Shown: positions 1 to 11,980, counted from the stretch's first letter. The stretch is 64,000 nucleotides of DNA from Rhyacophila brunnea (GCA_022495005.1 JAGYXB010000653.1:434001-498000); one strand, 5' to 3'. Translations and numbers: made by a program. The notes: generated by a model not told the origin, from the letters alone.

Positions 1-987
1 TAAACCAAACCGACTAGCCAGAATCAATTGGATAGAAACGCGGTGTCCAATAACATTAGAGCAGAGATCCCCATTGCTTCCTCCGCACTAGATATAATTT
101 CCGAAATATACGTAATGATAAGAATGGCTAATGGATTTGTGTTTCGTATTATTGTGAGAATACAGTATTCGGAATCAAAATAAAACTTGGCTCTGACAAA
201 GGAAAAATCTCTACTGTCTTAATGCATAATCTTGCAGTGGATTGGATTAGTATGGAAAAGAGGGATGGACTGCGGTCCCCTTTATCAAGAAAAGATAGCG
301 TAAATGTAGAGGGAGGCTAACTACATCAAATATATTATCTCTTACTTATATCCATATACATATACGATACTAAAAAATATGAATAATAAAAATATTCAAA
401 AATAGCTGAAAAGCTTATATTTATAATCCGTGAATAGATCAAATTTAGATAAAGCGCCTACTATGGACTGTTACCTACCATCACATGACATGTTAGATAA
501 TCTAAAAATTGTGTTTTATCCATAATCGTAGTCATGCTGTGGTTCGACCATTAATTCCGGATGTCGCAAAAGTGTTTTCCTTACCCTTTTAGCACACCCT
601 TAAGAATGACGTCAATGTGACCGACCATCCTTTACTCTGCAGCGATGCTACAAGCCCAATCTACGCACTACAGGTTTTACACATAGCATGAGGTGCGAGA
701 CCTGGTGATAGACCGAGGGGAGTCGCAAAACCTTATGCTTTCTTTATGTTCCGATCCTGAAGCGTAATGGGGTGAAGTAAGTAGGAAAATGGGAAGAAGC
801 AAGCAAGAAAATGACTTGAAAATGCATGCAGAAGAAAATATAGCAGATAAAATATTTTTTTTCACGCAGATGAAGCAATTTTGTTGATTCATTAGAAGAT
901 TTAATAGGGGGCCCCGAAACGGTTCAAACCAGTCGTTCAATCATTACATTATAATTCCAAACTCTTAAAAATATGCGTATGTCTCAC
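1..987. other. AT-rich non-coding stretch, nothing recognised
   Basis: No open frame resembling a known family and no repeat ends were recognised here. The one short frame on the minus strand (about 677-940) shows no conserved motif. Confidence 0.4.
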
Positions 988-991
988 AAAT

Positions 992-1238
992 GTGTCGCTA
1001 CATTTCAAAATCAGCAGAGTCCACCTTTAGGTATTTTTGACTTCTTTGTGAATTACTGAATAACTACTGCCTCCTAACATTTCTGCATTATCAAAATGTG
1101 GAATTTATTAATTTTAAATATTCTATACTCGAAATAATATAAACTTTCACCCTTGTGACTGTGTATTTGAGAAAACAAAAAGCTGTTTTCTCCTCTTCAT
1201 CTATTATGGACTAGGCTGATTTTGAAATCTACCGACAC
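992..1238. mobile_element. MITE copy 1 (4-bp TSD, GTGTCGCTA ends)
   Basis: This is a 247-bp non-coding element with terminal inverted repeats: GTGTCGCTACATTTCAAAAT at the left, and the complement of GATTTTGAAATCTACCGACAC at the right (one or two differences). It is flanked on both sides by AAAT (988-991 and 1239-1242), a 4-bp target-site duplication. The same sequence recurs in reverse at 2682-2925 with its own 4-bp duplication, so the ends are well defined. It has no coding capacity, so it must be mobilised in trans. A 4-bp duplication is unlike hAT (8 bp) or Tc1/mariner (TA); the superfamily is not identified. Confidence 0.85.
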
Positions 1239-1242
1239 AAAT

Positions 1243-2275
1243 ATAGTAGGTACATATAGAATTTTAGCCAAACCATAACAAAATCCATACAATTAACATT
1301 AAACAAATGAACAAACACTTATTTGTACACAAAAAAAATAAACCATTCATTTTATTGTCCTCACTTTCACTTTAAATAATAATTACTTTTAGTTAAGTGT
1401 GACTTCAAAATCAGTTAATTCGTCAGGTCTCTACGTTCTTAAGCCCGCCACTAAGTAAAATAACACATCTGGGAGTTAAACCCAAACTGATACTGACTGT
1501 CAATAATTTATCTCCAGAGTAATGTCAAATAAATCGTCATAACACAGGTACATTTAATGAGGTTTACCACTGATACAAAATAATACCTCGGTATAGATTA
1601 AATAAGTACGAATTTAATTTCGTTCAGTGCATTGAATATTGAGGTTCTTTGTGGCGAATGCATATTGTATGAGTGTTGACGACTACTTGAAGCGTCGGTG
1701 CATTCCATTTGTATGGTAAATATTTTGAATATTCATTCGAGTACTCTGTGCCTGTGATAGTCCCATTTCATCGGCAAGCTGTAAAAACAGAATTGTTGAT
1801 TTGAAAGAGTTTCCAGTAATGAACGAGTGTGCTTTAGATATTGAATGTGGTCAATTGGGATGATTGCAAACTGTTTGATGGAAATCCAGTGCTGGTTACA
1901 ATAATTGGATGCTTCAACAGTACAATTCGTATTGAGTTATTACATTTATATGAGTACATACTTGAATTATTTGTATTTACACATCGTACTAGTATAGATC
2001 AGCCATGTCTAAATTGATCACTATTTTTTTGTTTCCTTAAAATGGGGCATTCACTATTTATTAGGTAATAATATGTCTACTCAAGAAAACGCATATTTCA
2101 TGATAGTTTTTATTTATTAATGAAAAGAACAGGAATGAACACGTGAAAATAAATATTTAATGTGGCCTTATATTTTCCTGAATAACAAAAATTTGCTTAA
2201 GTATATTTGGTCTTGATTTCAAATAATAATATGGCAGGACTTCTTAAAATTTACTTTGGTAATTAACATGGGAAT
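1243..2275. other. AT-rich non-coding stretch, nothing recognised
   Basis: No gene, RNA or element ends were recognised between the first MITE and the TIR element that starts at 2276. Confidence 0.4.
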
Positions 2276-2656
2276 GGGACAACTGGACTCCGGACAATTG
2301 GACGCCGCACTGTCGTAGACACGTATACAGATCGTAGACGAGGTATTTTAATCAGTTTCTATCTACTGCTTAGTAGTTTTAATTCATTTTACTATTAACA
2401 TAATGTATTCTTTATTGTGGATTGAGAATTACCTTGCCTAAGACTTTATATAAAATAAAAAAACTCTTTTTTCGTTGGAACTTAAACATATGCACGATTA
2501 AATCATTATTTACGTCTGCATATTTACATTCTCACCAACTATTAAATCATAATATAATTATTTAAATATAAATAATAATATTAAATATATTTTTTAAAGT
2601 ACCTTTAAGTACCTAACGTCTATTTATTTTCGAATTCCGAGGCGTCCAGTTGTCCC
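2276..2656. mobile_element. 381-bp TIR element (GGGACAACTGGAC ends)
   Basis: The left end GGGACAACTGGACTCC is matched by the complement of the right end GGCGTCCAGTTGTCCC, 15 of 16 positions. A second direct copy of the motif (GGACAATTGGACGCC) sits just inside the left end. The interior is very AT-rich and has no ORF. I could not find a convincing target duplication, so the superfamily is open. It lies 25 bp from the reversed MITE copy. Confidence 0.6.
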
Positions 2657-2681
2657 GGTGCCAAATCGTTCTAGACACATT

Positions 2682-2925
2682 GTGTCGCTAGATTTCAAAA
2701 TCAAGTCCATAATAGATGAATAGGAGAAAAACAGCTTTTTGTTTTCTCAAATACACAGTCACAAGGGTGAAAGTTTATATTATTTTGGGTATAGAATATT
2801 TAAAATTAATAAATTCCACATTTTGATAATGCAGAAATGTTAAAAAGCAGTAGTTCTTCAGCAATTCACAAAGAGGTCAAAAATACCTAAAGGTGGACTT
2901 GGCTGATTTTGAAATGTAGCGACAC
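2682..2925. mobile_element. MITE copy 2 (reverse of 992-1238)
   Basis: This is a 244-bp element that reads as the reverse complement of the copy at 992-1238 over its whole length. Its ends are GTGTCGCTAGATTTC and GAAATGTAGCGACAC. The flanks carry CATT on both sides (2678-2681 and 2926-2929), again a 4-bp target duplication. It abuts the minus-strand hAT transposase remnant at 2926-3049 and extends the open frame of that remnant with element sequence. Confidence 0.85.
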
Positions 2926-3049
2926 CATTAACATTGCTTTGAACTGCGACTTGCAATTGTGTTTTTTTGCTCGTCCACAACTTATTCATAAGAGAAAAGA
3001 CCCTCTCCATCGGTGCATTAGTACCGGGAAGACAAAAAAATGTATTCAA
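2926..3049 (-). pseudogene. hAT transposase C-terminal (dimerisation) remnant
   Basis: The minus-strand translation contains LPGTNAPMERVFSLMNKLWT, the typical hAT dimerisation-domain signature (small residues, then ERVFS, then a tryptophan). In full-length hAT transposases this motif lies close to the C-terminus. Here only about 40 residues remain. There is no ATG, and the frame runs into the MITE at 2925, so this is a dead fragment. No BED finger or RNase H-like core is visible nearby. The assignment to hAT is firm; the exact family is not determined. Confidence 0.8.
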
Positions 3050-4550
3050 TAATAATTATTATACCAAAGTTCGTATGATTCAAATACTCATTGTTGTGAA
3101 AGTGGTTGAACAATTTTACCCAACGACGTTCGGTTGAAACATTCCCAGTGTTCCATTCTGTCACTTTTTGCGGTGTAATTTAGTTAGAAATAAGTGAATA
3201 TCTAGGTACTAATCAATCAGGATGTTTTGATTTTTCTCGCCTTTTTTGAAATTGTAACGGAGGGTTGCTCTCTTTCTGGAAACGGGACATTTTGGCGTCC
3301 CGAAACTGTGCTTGGGGACAACGGGACGTATGGTCACGTTAGCCATGTCCAACTCGACGATCGCAGGATGTTTGGTCGAACGCACTTTAGGCACATACGA
3401 ATTGAGTCGTGAAAATGTAAAAAAAATGTACATTCAGTAATATGAATTCATTAAGAATTTTGTGGGAAATCATTAATCATCCCTATTTTTATTTCCTTAT
3501 CTAGCTTACGTGAAAGTCGTTTTCAAATTGAACATAAAAACCCTAGCGATACCTCAAATCCATGCACGAAGGAAAGATAAGATATGAATCTCCGCGCTTT
3601 AACGGCATAGATTTTTCTTACCGTCACGCAATAGTCTCTTTGCAAAGTATGATAATATTTTGATGATATATGTAAATTAATTGTAGTGAGTGCCCAAAAT
3701 AATACAAAAACTTATCATTATCACGACGAATAGAAAATTGAGTATTTTTTATGACGGTGTAAGTGTTGTTGTTTAATTGTCCTCAACCAAATAGAATACG
3801 TTTTTTCGAGTTAAAGAATAACACTTGGAAAGTGTGGTTGATCACTGACAGTTTTGATACTGTATAGTAGATCGCAGCTAACTTGAAGTTGGAAGCTGCT
3901 ATACATATAACTTATATATATGTGAACATTGTTGAGTGTGTGAATCAAATCGGTACAATGATTGAAAAATATCATAAATAGCTTTGTAATTTAGTAAAAA
4001 CCTTAATGTAAATTTATTATTCTCTTGGTTCTGTCTTCTAACGAAGGTTGGCAAGCAAATTGACGAACATCTCCCTATACTGTGTTAGTCGTATCAGATA
4101 ACGCCTTGGATATTGAGCCAATTACGGAGGTTGCGTAGCCAAGAAAACATTATCCAAACACGTACGTCGTTCTCAACATTTCCTTGAATAATGCACCGGA
4201 GTAAATCATAATATGTCTCAATCTAGAAAATATGGCCGAATTTTGATCAAATAATGGTCAGTCTTATTAAATAATCTAAACGTTCCATTTTTAAAAGACC
4301 ATGTCTTAAACTAAGTAGATTTTAATTTATTATATTTCAACATTTTATAGTCAACAGCCGTTTATAATGATATAATTTTTTTTAAATACATATTAAGAAG
4401 TGCATTTACGTTATTACAAAAATTTGGAGAGATCCTTGCAAATTTAATATAATAAAATCGACAGCTAAACAATACCGCAATTTAGATTAGAAAGCACTTT
4501 ACTGAGAATAATTGTAAAATCACTAGTTAATTTCATCGCAATTAGATAGG
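3050..4550. other. Non-coding stretch with two overlapping short frames of unknown meaning
   Basis: Around 3209-3433 there are overlapping short open frames on both strands in a locally more GC-rich patch containing GGGAC/GTCCC words. Neither frame resembles a family I know. The remainder is AT-rich with nothing recognised. Confidence 0.35.
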
Positions 4551-4720
4551 ATACACATAGCTTAGTTGGTTAGACAACATGGGCACGAATCCACGGGCTG
4601 TGGGTTATATCCCGCTGGGTGTCGTATTTTTGTTTAACGATTTTTTTCTTTTGGTTATATATTTCTCTAAAGTGTTTTCAAATGTATGTTTAAGAAAATG
4701 ATTTTTTGTTAAACTTTATT
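4551..4720 (+). repeat. tRNA-headed SINE, family A copy 1
   Basis: A tRNA-like head is present with box A-like TAGCTTAGTTGGTTAGA (4558-4574) and box B-like GGTTATATCCC (4603-4613), followed by GGGTGTCGTA and a T-rich body containing AAGTGTTTTCAAATGTATGTT. The head-plus-body arrangement recurs at about 17.1, 35.5 and 49.4 kb. RNA polymerase III internal promoter boxes are expected for tRNA-derived SINEs. The box B core has drifted from GTTCAAATCC, so this copy is old. It is not a tRNA gene because no acceptor stem closes. Confidence 0.7.
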
Positions 4721-5710
4721 ATGCTTTATTTGTCTTGTGTTGATATATATTTTTGGTACGATCTATCGTTAGAATGATCCAACTATAACTAGCACTATGC
4801 ATATAAACAGTTGAGAATATTTCGATCTGCGCCTGCGCCTGCGCAGTAGAACGATATTGGCTAACCTGCCAGCAAAAAACGAACTACGAACGAATTTTGA
4901 GGTTATCCGATGTTCACTGCCTGTCAATAGTAGGTACCATAAAATGACAACATCGAGTCTGGAGATTAGAGAGATATTCAGAATTTTTACGTGTAAACAG
5001 TTATTGTCACAATAGTTTAATTTTAAAATATGCTCTATTGCTGCCTGTAAATCCATGCACGTGTACAGGCGCTATAAGTCTTAGTAATGATTTGTCATTC
5101 TTACATTATTAAAAAAAATGTCCTACTATAATAATTTTTTTATCATGATGATATCAAGGAATAGTTACTAAAGATGAACACTAAATTTAATTAATAATAA
5201 ATGGTTATAACTGTGAATTCTTGGTGAACAGACATTGAAATAAATAAAACAATGATATAAATGATACGTTAAATAGATACTTTTAATTAATTCACATTAA
5301 TTAATTAAACTTCCACTAGTGTACCAATAAAATGCAAATAAAACACCAAAGGCAATGTCCATATTGCTAATTAACCAACTTGTTCATAACACATTCATTA
5401 GGAGTTAATTAAATGTCAATTTTATTCATTTCCAGTTGATTTAATGTGAAAAATTGCTAATATAAAACACATACTATTTAAATCAAGCAACATAGTAGGT
5501 ATATAATTATTTTTCCATTTGCAAATTTTATTTTACGATCGGAAAAAAATACCAGGTGTTTGAAAAATATTGACATCCGATCGACGGCATTTATTTGAAA
5601 AACGATTATTGATTAGGTACTGGGAGGAATTCTTATTTAGGCTATCCCTACTTATTTAGGCTAAAGTAGGTCGACTGTATATTAAATTCATTTAAAAAAT
5701 ACACATCAAT
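4721..5710. other. AT-rich non-coding stretch
   Basis: A small locally GC-rich patch at about 4825-4850 (repeated CTGCGC) is the only contrast. A minus-strand frame over 4769-5056 has no recognisable domain. No further element ends were seen. Confidence 0.35.
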
Positions 5711-6425
5711 TACAGTAAATTATTATTATGAGTGAAAATTTATAATAAATTCTTGTAATATAATCCTATACTTTCAGCAGTCATGCTATTTTACAACGTT
5801 TTTATTAGGTCGTATTATTATTTTTGTCCGGTGGTTGTTTGTCCGGTACAAATCATGCAATCGATTTTTAACTAACTTCCCGACTAGCTAGACATTTGAA
5901 ACTTTTAGAATATATCAGAACACGATGCCAATGCATTCTTTTAATACTTTTAGCCATCTTTAAGTAGAATTGAATTCATTTTCAGTTAATTCTGTTTTGT
6001 ATGAAAAGTTATTTCGGAAGAAATCCGTAATCCAATCCACTATTATTGGTTGCTAAGGGGGTGGTCGTAGCAACAAAATTATTAATATATACGTGCGTTA
6101 CTATGGAAATCAACATGAGTGTCAAAATGACATTTCAGTATTATTTCTATCTAATACAATTTTTTTGATCGTTTAAGCTAGTCAAGTTTATATGATTCAA
6201 CAGAAAATTTAAAAACGTTGTATGTAAAAAGTTCTTTTTATCTTGTAATTATTTTAATATATTGTTGTACTTAAGTCTTTCTATTATGTAACCAAAATGA
6301 TTTAAAAATAAATACACAATAAATACATATAAAATAGTAATTGAACATTATATTGGTACGCACTGTATGTTACACTTTACTTACAAGTTACTGGTATAGC
6401 TTTCTATAAGAAGTGTTCACAGAAC
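5711..6425. repeat. Tandem duplication, unit 1
   Basis: The segment beginning TTATTATGAGTGAAAATTT and containing CTTTCAGCAGTCATGCTATT (5773-5792) is repeated at 6742-7175. The similarity resumes after an insertion at ACTTAAGTCTTT (about 6268), GTACGCACTGTATGT (about 6356) and the motif ending AAGTGTTC (about 6418). The dispersed repeat at 5791-6254 occupies the middle of this unit, where unit 2 has a MITE instead. Confidence 0.55.
5791..6254 (+). repeat. Dispersed ~0.4-kb repeat, copy 1
   Basis: The copy runs from TTACAACGTTTTT to AAAAAGTTCTTTTTATCTTG. Internal landmarks are TTGTCCGGTACAAATC, CCCGACTAGCTAGACATTTG and TAGCCATCTTTAAGTAGAATTG. Three further copies lie at about 8506-8929 (same strand), 11981-12478 and 60424-60812 (opposite strand). 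No ORF and no clear target duplication are seen. ACAACGTTTTT occurs near both ends in inverted orientation, which hints at a degenerate terminal repeat. Class unknown. Confidence 0.8.
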
Positions 6426-6741
6426 AGATGATTAATAAATATAATTCCGATAGGCTATATATAATACAGTGCATTTTGACGCAGGGTTTTGAATGTGTGT
6501 GTCCTACAAAAATGAACCACCCAATATAGATGTGCAATAGTGTGTATTGCAACCTTCAAATACACCAATATTGAATGAGCGTCAGTGCATAAACCAAGGG
6601 CAGTTTTCATAACGAATGACAGGCGTATTCTTGACACGTGTTTAAGTTTATCCATTATTTTGCACACTCTAATCGGTTGCCCGTTACTGTTACCCGTTAG
6701 GTATTTCAGTTCCCATTATTTCTGAGTTCTCTGTTAATTAC

Positions 6742-7175
6742 AGTAAAAATGAAATTTATTATTATGAGTGAATATTTCTATTAAATTCTTGTAAAAGATT
6801 TCTGTACTTTCAGCAGTCATGCTATTTTTTATACATTGTAAGCATAAGGCCTGAGTGGACGGCGATCGGCGGGGCTAAAGCGGCGTGCGCAACTCAAACG
6901 TATAACCGTGTGTGAAATTCCCAAAAAAGACATTGCCTGTGAAGATGTCATACACGGCTATACGTTTGAGTTGCGTACACGGCTGGCGCCCCGCCGATCC
7001 CCGTCCACTCAGGCCTTACGCTAAGTCTTTATATTCACCAAATATGATAAATAAATACGTTTGGTAGGTACGCATTGTAGGTATAATTATTACAATTTCA
7101 GAATCATTGTACCTACTGTTCACCGCTTACTGGTTTACCAACGTGTTATTTTATAATATATTTTTTTTTATAAGC
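6742..7175. repeat. Tandem duplication, unit 2
   Basis: This is similar to 5711-6425 on either side of an inserted MITE: CTTTCAGCAGTCATGCTATT near 6808-6828 on the left, and CTAAGTCTTTATATTC, GTACGCATTGTAGGT and AAGCAGTGTTCG on the right. The two units have diverged by many small changes, so the duplication is old. Confidence 0.55.
6845..7018. mobile_element. 174-bp foldback MITE (TAAGGCCTGAGTGGACGG ends)
   Basis: A strong inverted repeat: TAAGGCCTGAGTGGACGG at the left mirrors CCGTCCACTCAGGCCTTA at the right. The arms continue inward as GATCGGCGGGG / CCCCGCCGATC and ACTCAAACGTATA / TATACGTTTGAGT. The arms are much more GC-rich than the surroundings. There is no ORF. A target duplication is not obvious. 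The element sits inside unit 2 of the tandem duplication and is absent from unit 1. Confidence 0.85.
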
Positions 7176-7179
7176 AGTG

Positions 7180-8505
7180 TTCGTAGTCGGACACCTAGCT
7201 TTATACATATTATTATCTCTTGAATAAACTCCCAAAGTTTGAGAAAAGAAAAGAAGGATCACTCACACTGTGATAACTGATAACCCAAGGATCAATGTAT
7301 ACAATAAATTAAAAACCATGTAGGTATCGAGCAGTATTATATTATACAGAATTATTATAAAAATTAAAATATATACTTATTTAAAAACGTTACAAAGAAT
7401 TATAACTAGTACAAGAAACGAAAAAACTATTTCTCTATAACCTCGTACAAATACCTATTAATTCATGAATACCAAAATGTTATTGACATTGAAAGAATTT
7501 GTGAAATAATATTATTACTTTGCTATAATTGAACTGTACCTATATTATTTGGAATTTTAGTTGGTACTGGGTAGTAGTATTTTATTTAAATATTTGCTTA
7601 GTTATTTCCAAAACGGCTAGCAATAATTTTCTCGCACAAAAGGGTCCCTCTGAAAACCCCTATCAGCGTTTGTTCAGTATTCAATGAAAGCCATTTGGGA
7701 TAACCGATTCGAGTTGAAAATCATTGTTAGTGAATATTTAATGTTTGCAGTTGATACAAAGGATGGGGAGTGATGCAGTAGTATGCTGGTAAACACTACT
7801 TCACATAGGGATTCTGGTAATTCATATATTTGCATTCACATGTTGTCACATTGAAGCCATAATAGACAAAAAAATCTAAATCATTTTAGACACTAAATTA
7901 AATAATATTCACCGCTATTATTATCTAAATAAAAAGTTTTGCTCCATATAATATAATATATAAAGCTTAAGAAATTTTATCAGAATCACCGTGTAAATTT
8001 ATGTTACTTGTTCATTGGCCGAGGGAAGAGAACTCACAAATATTGCATACATATGTATAATATATTATTCAAACAAGTCCGCAGATGCAAAATGGTGTTT
8101 GGAAAATCTACGTGATAATATTTCTGCATGGGAAAATGATCTGTGGTTTGATAGAATATTACTTCGTGTGAAATCATTATTTATCTGCTGTCAATCCACT
8201 CTTGAATAAAGGACTCACTTACTTCCGTGAAGTTTTCTAGAACCCTATACCAGGGACTTTTTACGTCTTTTAGCGTAGGTATATATTATAGAGTATAAAT
8301 AATTTTACAGACAGAAACTATATAATAATCCATTCTAGGGTCATTTCTTTAATAGTATAGTGAATTCAAAATGCAGCCATTTATATTGTATGAGATATTG
8401 CCTAAGTACAAATCATCAGCCAATTTTCAGGAAAAATAAAAAAAAAAACAAATGAGATCGTAAAAATTATATACTTATATTTATTTTTGAGCTTTCGCTT
8501 TTTAT
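7180..8505. other. AT-rich non-coding stretch, nothing recognised
   Basis: One 64-codon plus-strand frame (8015-8209) has no ATG and no recognised domain. No repeat ends were seen. Confidence 0.35.
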
Positions 8506-8929
8506 TATTACAACGTTTTTCTAAGCTCGTATTCTTGTTTGTCCGGTACAAATCTTGCAATCGATTTTTAACTAACTTCCCGACTAGCTAGACATTTGAA
8601 ACTTTTAGAATATATCAGAAACGATGCCAATACATTTTTTAATACTTTTAGCCATCTTTAAGTAGAATTGATTTCATTTTCAGTTAATTCTAGTTTGTAT
8701 GAAAAGTTATTTCGACACCATTATCGGTTGCTAGGGGGTTTGGGGTCCTAGTAACTAAATTATTAATATATACGTGAGTTACTATGGAAATCAATATGAC
8801 ATATCAGTATTATTTCTATCAAGTACAAATTTTTTTGATCGTTTAAGCTAGTCGAGTCAAGTTTATACGATTCAACAGAAAATTTAAAAACGTTGCATAT
8901 AAAAAGTTCTTTTTATCTTGTAATTATTT
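8506..8929 (+). repeat. Dispersed ~0.4-kb repeat, copy 2
   Basis: This has the same order of landmarks as copy 1: TTACAACGTTTTTCTAAG, TTGTTTGTCCGGTACAAATC, CCCGACTAGCTAGACATTTG, TAGCCATCTTTAAGTAGAATTG, GATCGTTTAAGCTAGTC and AAAAAGTTCTTTTTATCTTG. It lacks the duplicated TTGTCCGGTGG block seen in copies 1 and 4. Non-coding. Confidence 0.85.
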
Positions 8930-11072
8930 GTATTTCATTTAATAAACCTATTGTAACTGCGCAATAATTGAATTTAAATAATTGAAAGTTAGAAAAATAA
9001 TCAGAATTTAGATGTTTATAATGAAAATATTTATATTCAATATGAATAAATTTAATAATGTGATTTTTTGTTTCAAGGTTTGGACCGCATTAAGTTTAGA
9101 ATATTAAAAAAAACATGGACTGGGCATGCAAAACTTTAATTTAATACATTTTATTGATAATTTAATTTTTTTAAGTAACTACGTAGTTATCTAAAAGCAT
9201 TAAGAAGACAATTTAAAAAAATAATTTATAATAAAAATCGGCGTTTGCTGAATGAATTCTTCTTATTATGGAAAATATTATTTAATAGTTATTTCTATAA
9301 TTAAATGTGGTATTAATTTCTTTCGAGTTTTGTAAGATTTTTAAGGGTTGTATTAATTTAATTAATTAATTAGATTTAATGTATGAAAACTTTTTAGTTT
9401 ATATATCGATTCCAGCTTAGGTATTGTGACTGCAGCAAAGGTCGAATGTCTGCAATTACCTTATATATATTTATACAAGGTATATATAATTACCTTATAT
9501 ATACCTTGTATATATTTTATACATACGTACGATGGTATAAGTATAAACTATAAAGTAAAGCGGAATTAAAATTATAGTCAAAATACTAATTAATTGTTTA
9601 TACATTCATTATTGAACACTCATACATCTATGTAATCTTGCATATTATAGATACCTACATTAAATAAAAAAAATATTAAGATACGCATCAAACAAAAAAA
9701 ATCTGAGAGATCTAGATGCTGACTAGTTAAGTTAGTATTGTTCATACTTTTATTTCAAATTATAAAATAACCAAATTTCGAATGACACCTTAATTACCTA
9801 AATGCAAAGATGCTCATGCTTCAAGTAATATGTTATGCTATCCTATGCTCATGCTATAAGTTGTATGCTGTCAAACCGCAAATATGTTGACTAAACCCAA
9901 CAAAAGTTAAATAACAATTAAACAAAATTCCTCAAATATACTTATTGAATTGTCGCGATGTATTAACATAATATTACAAAAAATAATTTGTGGCAAATAT
10001 TTCAATTATTTTATAACTATTGATAGTACAACTTGATAGGACATCCAACAAACATTGAATTTTAGAAAGATTTTTCTGTACCCGGACATATAGTATTTGT
10101 AAAAATTAGCAGTTCTAAAATATTATGAACTATACATATTTACAAAGATCAACATAATAAATGTAGGTAGGTACTTTAGGTTGCTAGACGATTGTGTTTT
10201 AAATTGATTCATTGAATTGATTGAATGAAATTGATTGAGAAGTACTTCTTTTTTCTATAATATATTTTGACGAATACCGGTATTATTCAAAGAAATACGG
10301 GTATTGGCAATCTCTACTTTAAATGCGGTAGAACAAAAAAAGAACAATCGCATTGTATATATATATGCATTTAATAAATAAGATAAATACATTGCAATAA
10401 TATTGAACGAGAAACGATTTAATGATAACATTACAAGAGAGTGTAACAGCCTTATAAAAGCATTGGATACGCTTCAACGAAAATGCCTACGAGCAAATAA
10501 GTTTCGTTACGTGTGCGATTGACGAAGCTTTGAGTTTTGATATCTCGATGTCTGATTGGGAGAGCTTTTGTTATTCACGACGGCTGAGGTGGAGGTTGTT
10601 GTTAACCTGATTCAGTATATTATATCATATAATATAAGTACGAAATACGTATACCCCCTCAGACAGTGGTGTGCACAGACATGACAAGGCAGGCAGTACG
10701 GACTTTGGGATATTAGTAGCACGTAATATGTGAAACGTGTATAGAGCAATTACTTACTAAACGATATTATGATTTCACCAGTCCTGTACATTGTGGTTGC
10801 ATGTGTTATAAAAGCCACGCTTAACTTTGACACTGTGCATATGCAACTGTACTTTTACAATAAATACGAACTAATACAAACATTAAATACGAAATAAAAA
10901 CAATAAATACACATCAACTGTTTTACATTTACAATACACATGCAAGTGAAATAGCAGCGAGTGAAAAGTATGCATTTGGCGAGTAGCTCGAATGCGAGCT
11001 ACTCAGATGTATGATTCAGTATACACACGTAAGCTATGGGCTTTTATAGCTACTAATTTATAGAAAATAATA
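8930..11072. other. AT-rich non-coding stretch with small palindromes and a hAT-like end
   Basis: At 9459-9520 the words ACCTTATATATA and TATACAAGGTA alternate as a simple AT-rich inverted repeat. At 10273-10312 the sequence GAATACCGGTATT followed by GGCAATCTCTA resembles the right end of the hAT family seen at 26858-27797, but no matching left end was found. At 10980-11003 a perfect 10-bp stem (GAGTAGCTCG/CGAGCTACTC) surrounds AATG. Confidence 0.45.
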
Positions 11073-11077
11073 TACTA

Positions 11078-11223
11078 GAGTCTGTATTCAATAAACTGGC
11101 GTACACGTCACACGGAAAGCATCGTGCCATCGCGTTCAACTGTTCAAGTTTTCAATGGGAGGCAACGAGATGGATGGTGAAGTGATGGGGAAACCGGCAC
11201 GCTAGCTTATAGAAGACAGACTC
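11078..11223. mobile_element. 146-bp GC-rich TIR element (GAGTCTGT ends)
   Basis: The left end GAGTCTGT matches the complement of the right end ACAGACTC. Both flanks carry TACTA (11073-11077 and 11224-11228), which would be a 5-bp target duplication, or a TA-type duplication by chance extension. The interior is conspicuously GC-rich against its surroundings and non-coding. The superfamily is not assigned. Confidence 0.6.
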
Positions 11224-11460
11224 TACTAACACGCGCTTCCCTCATCTTCGTCAACATTAAGCGCCGTGTGATTATCTCGTATTCGAGCTTCTCGCAACGA
11301 CATACTCGTAGTATACATGCTACTGGTCGGCTTATAAGAGGTAATTTCATGCTTTGTGCAAGCTACTTGCATGTTTCTCGGCCACTTGTTACGTCTTTTT
11401 ATATTTATTCACATTCGATACTGTTAAATATTCAAAATTAATATTATTTTCGTAATAACG

Positions 11461-11545
11461 CCCATGATGGCCGAAGCAGTAACGTATCGGTTTTTTATAG
11501 TCATGAGTCCCGGGTTGGAATCCCGCATCTGACAAAATTCATATA
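11461..11545 (+). repeat. tRNA-like SINE head, family B-like
   Basis: Box A-like ATGGCCGAAGCAGTAACG is followed about 35 bp later by box B-like GGGTTGGAATCCCGC and then a TA-rich tail. The head resembles the tRNA-Ser-like GGCCGAGTGG heads near 55.4 and 59.7 kb. Only the head is recognisable. Confidence 0.5.
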
Positions 11546-11980
11546 TATATATTTTTCAAAAACAAATACAGTGAGCGAGGACCACTTTATTACGACCTCG
11601 GATATACGTGATTTTGGCAGAAAGATTTGACCACAAGTATCACGTCAATTTTTAGTAATTACATTAAAATTTTAATAGTAGTGAACCGTTAAAGAAGCTA
11701 TGACCCTATTATTTAATAAAAGCGCCCAAACAAAAACTGTCATTGATACAAGTCATATTATATACATGCATCTTGGTAACTTATCAAATCCATGTGTGAT
11801 ACCATAATTTTTTATGTGTAAGTCTAAATATTAATTATTGTTTGCAATATGTTGTATCCTGACAGAGGCACCTTTTCGGGAGTTTAAAAAAATAATACTA
11901 AACGAGCTATCAATACGCAGCGTAGTTATATTAGTGTACGTGTGTTATGTAGGCACCAAATTTAAATATTTTCATTTTAA

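Noticed and set aside
9459..9520. AT-rich inverted repeat considered as a foldback element
   Set aside because: It is made of short TATA/ACCTT words and has no defined ends or target duplication; simple-sequence origin is likelier.
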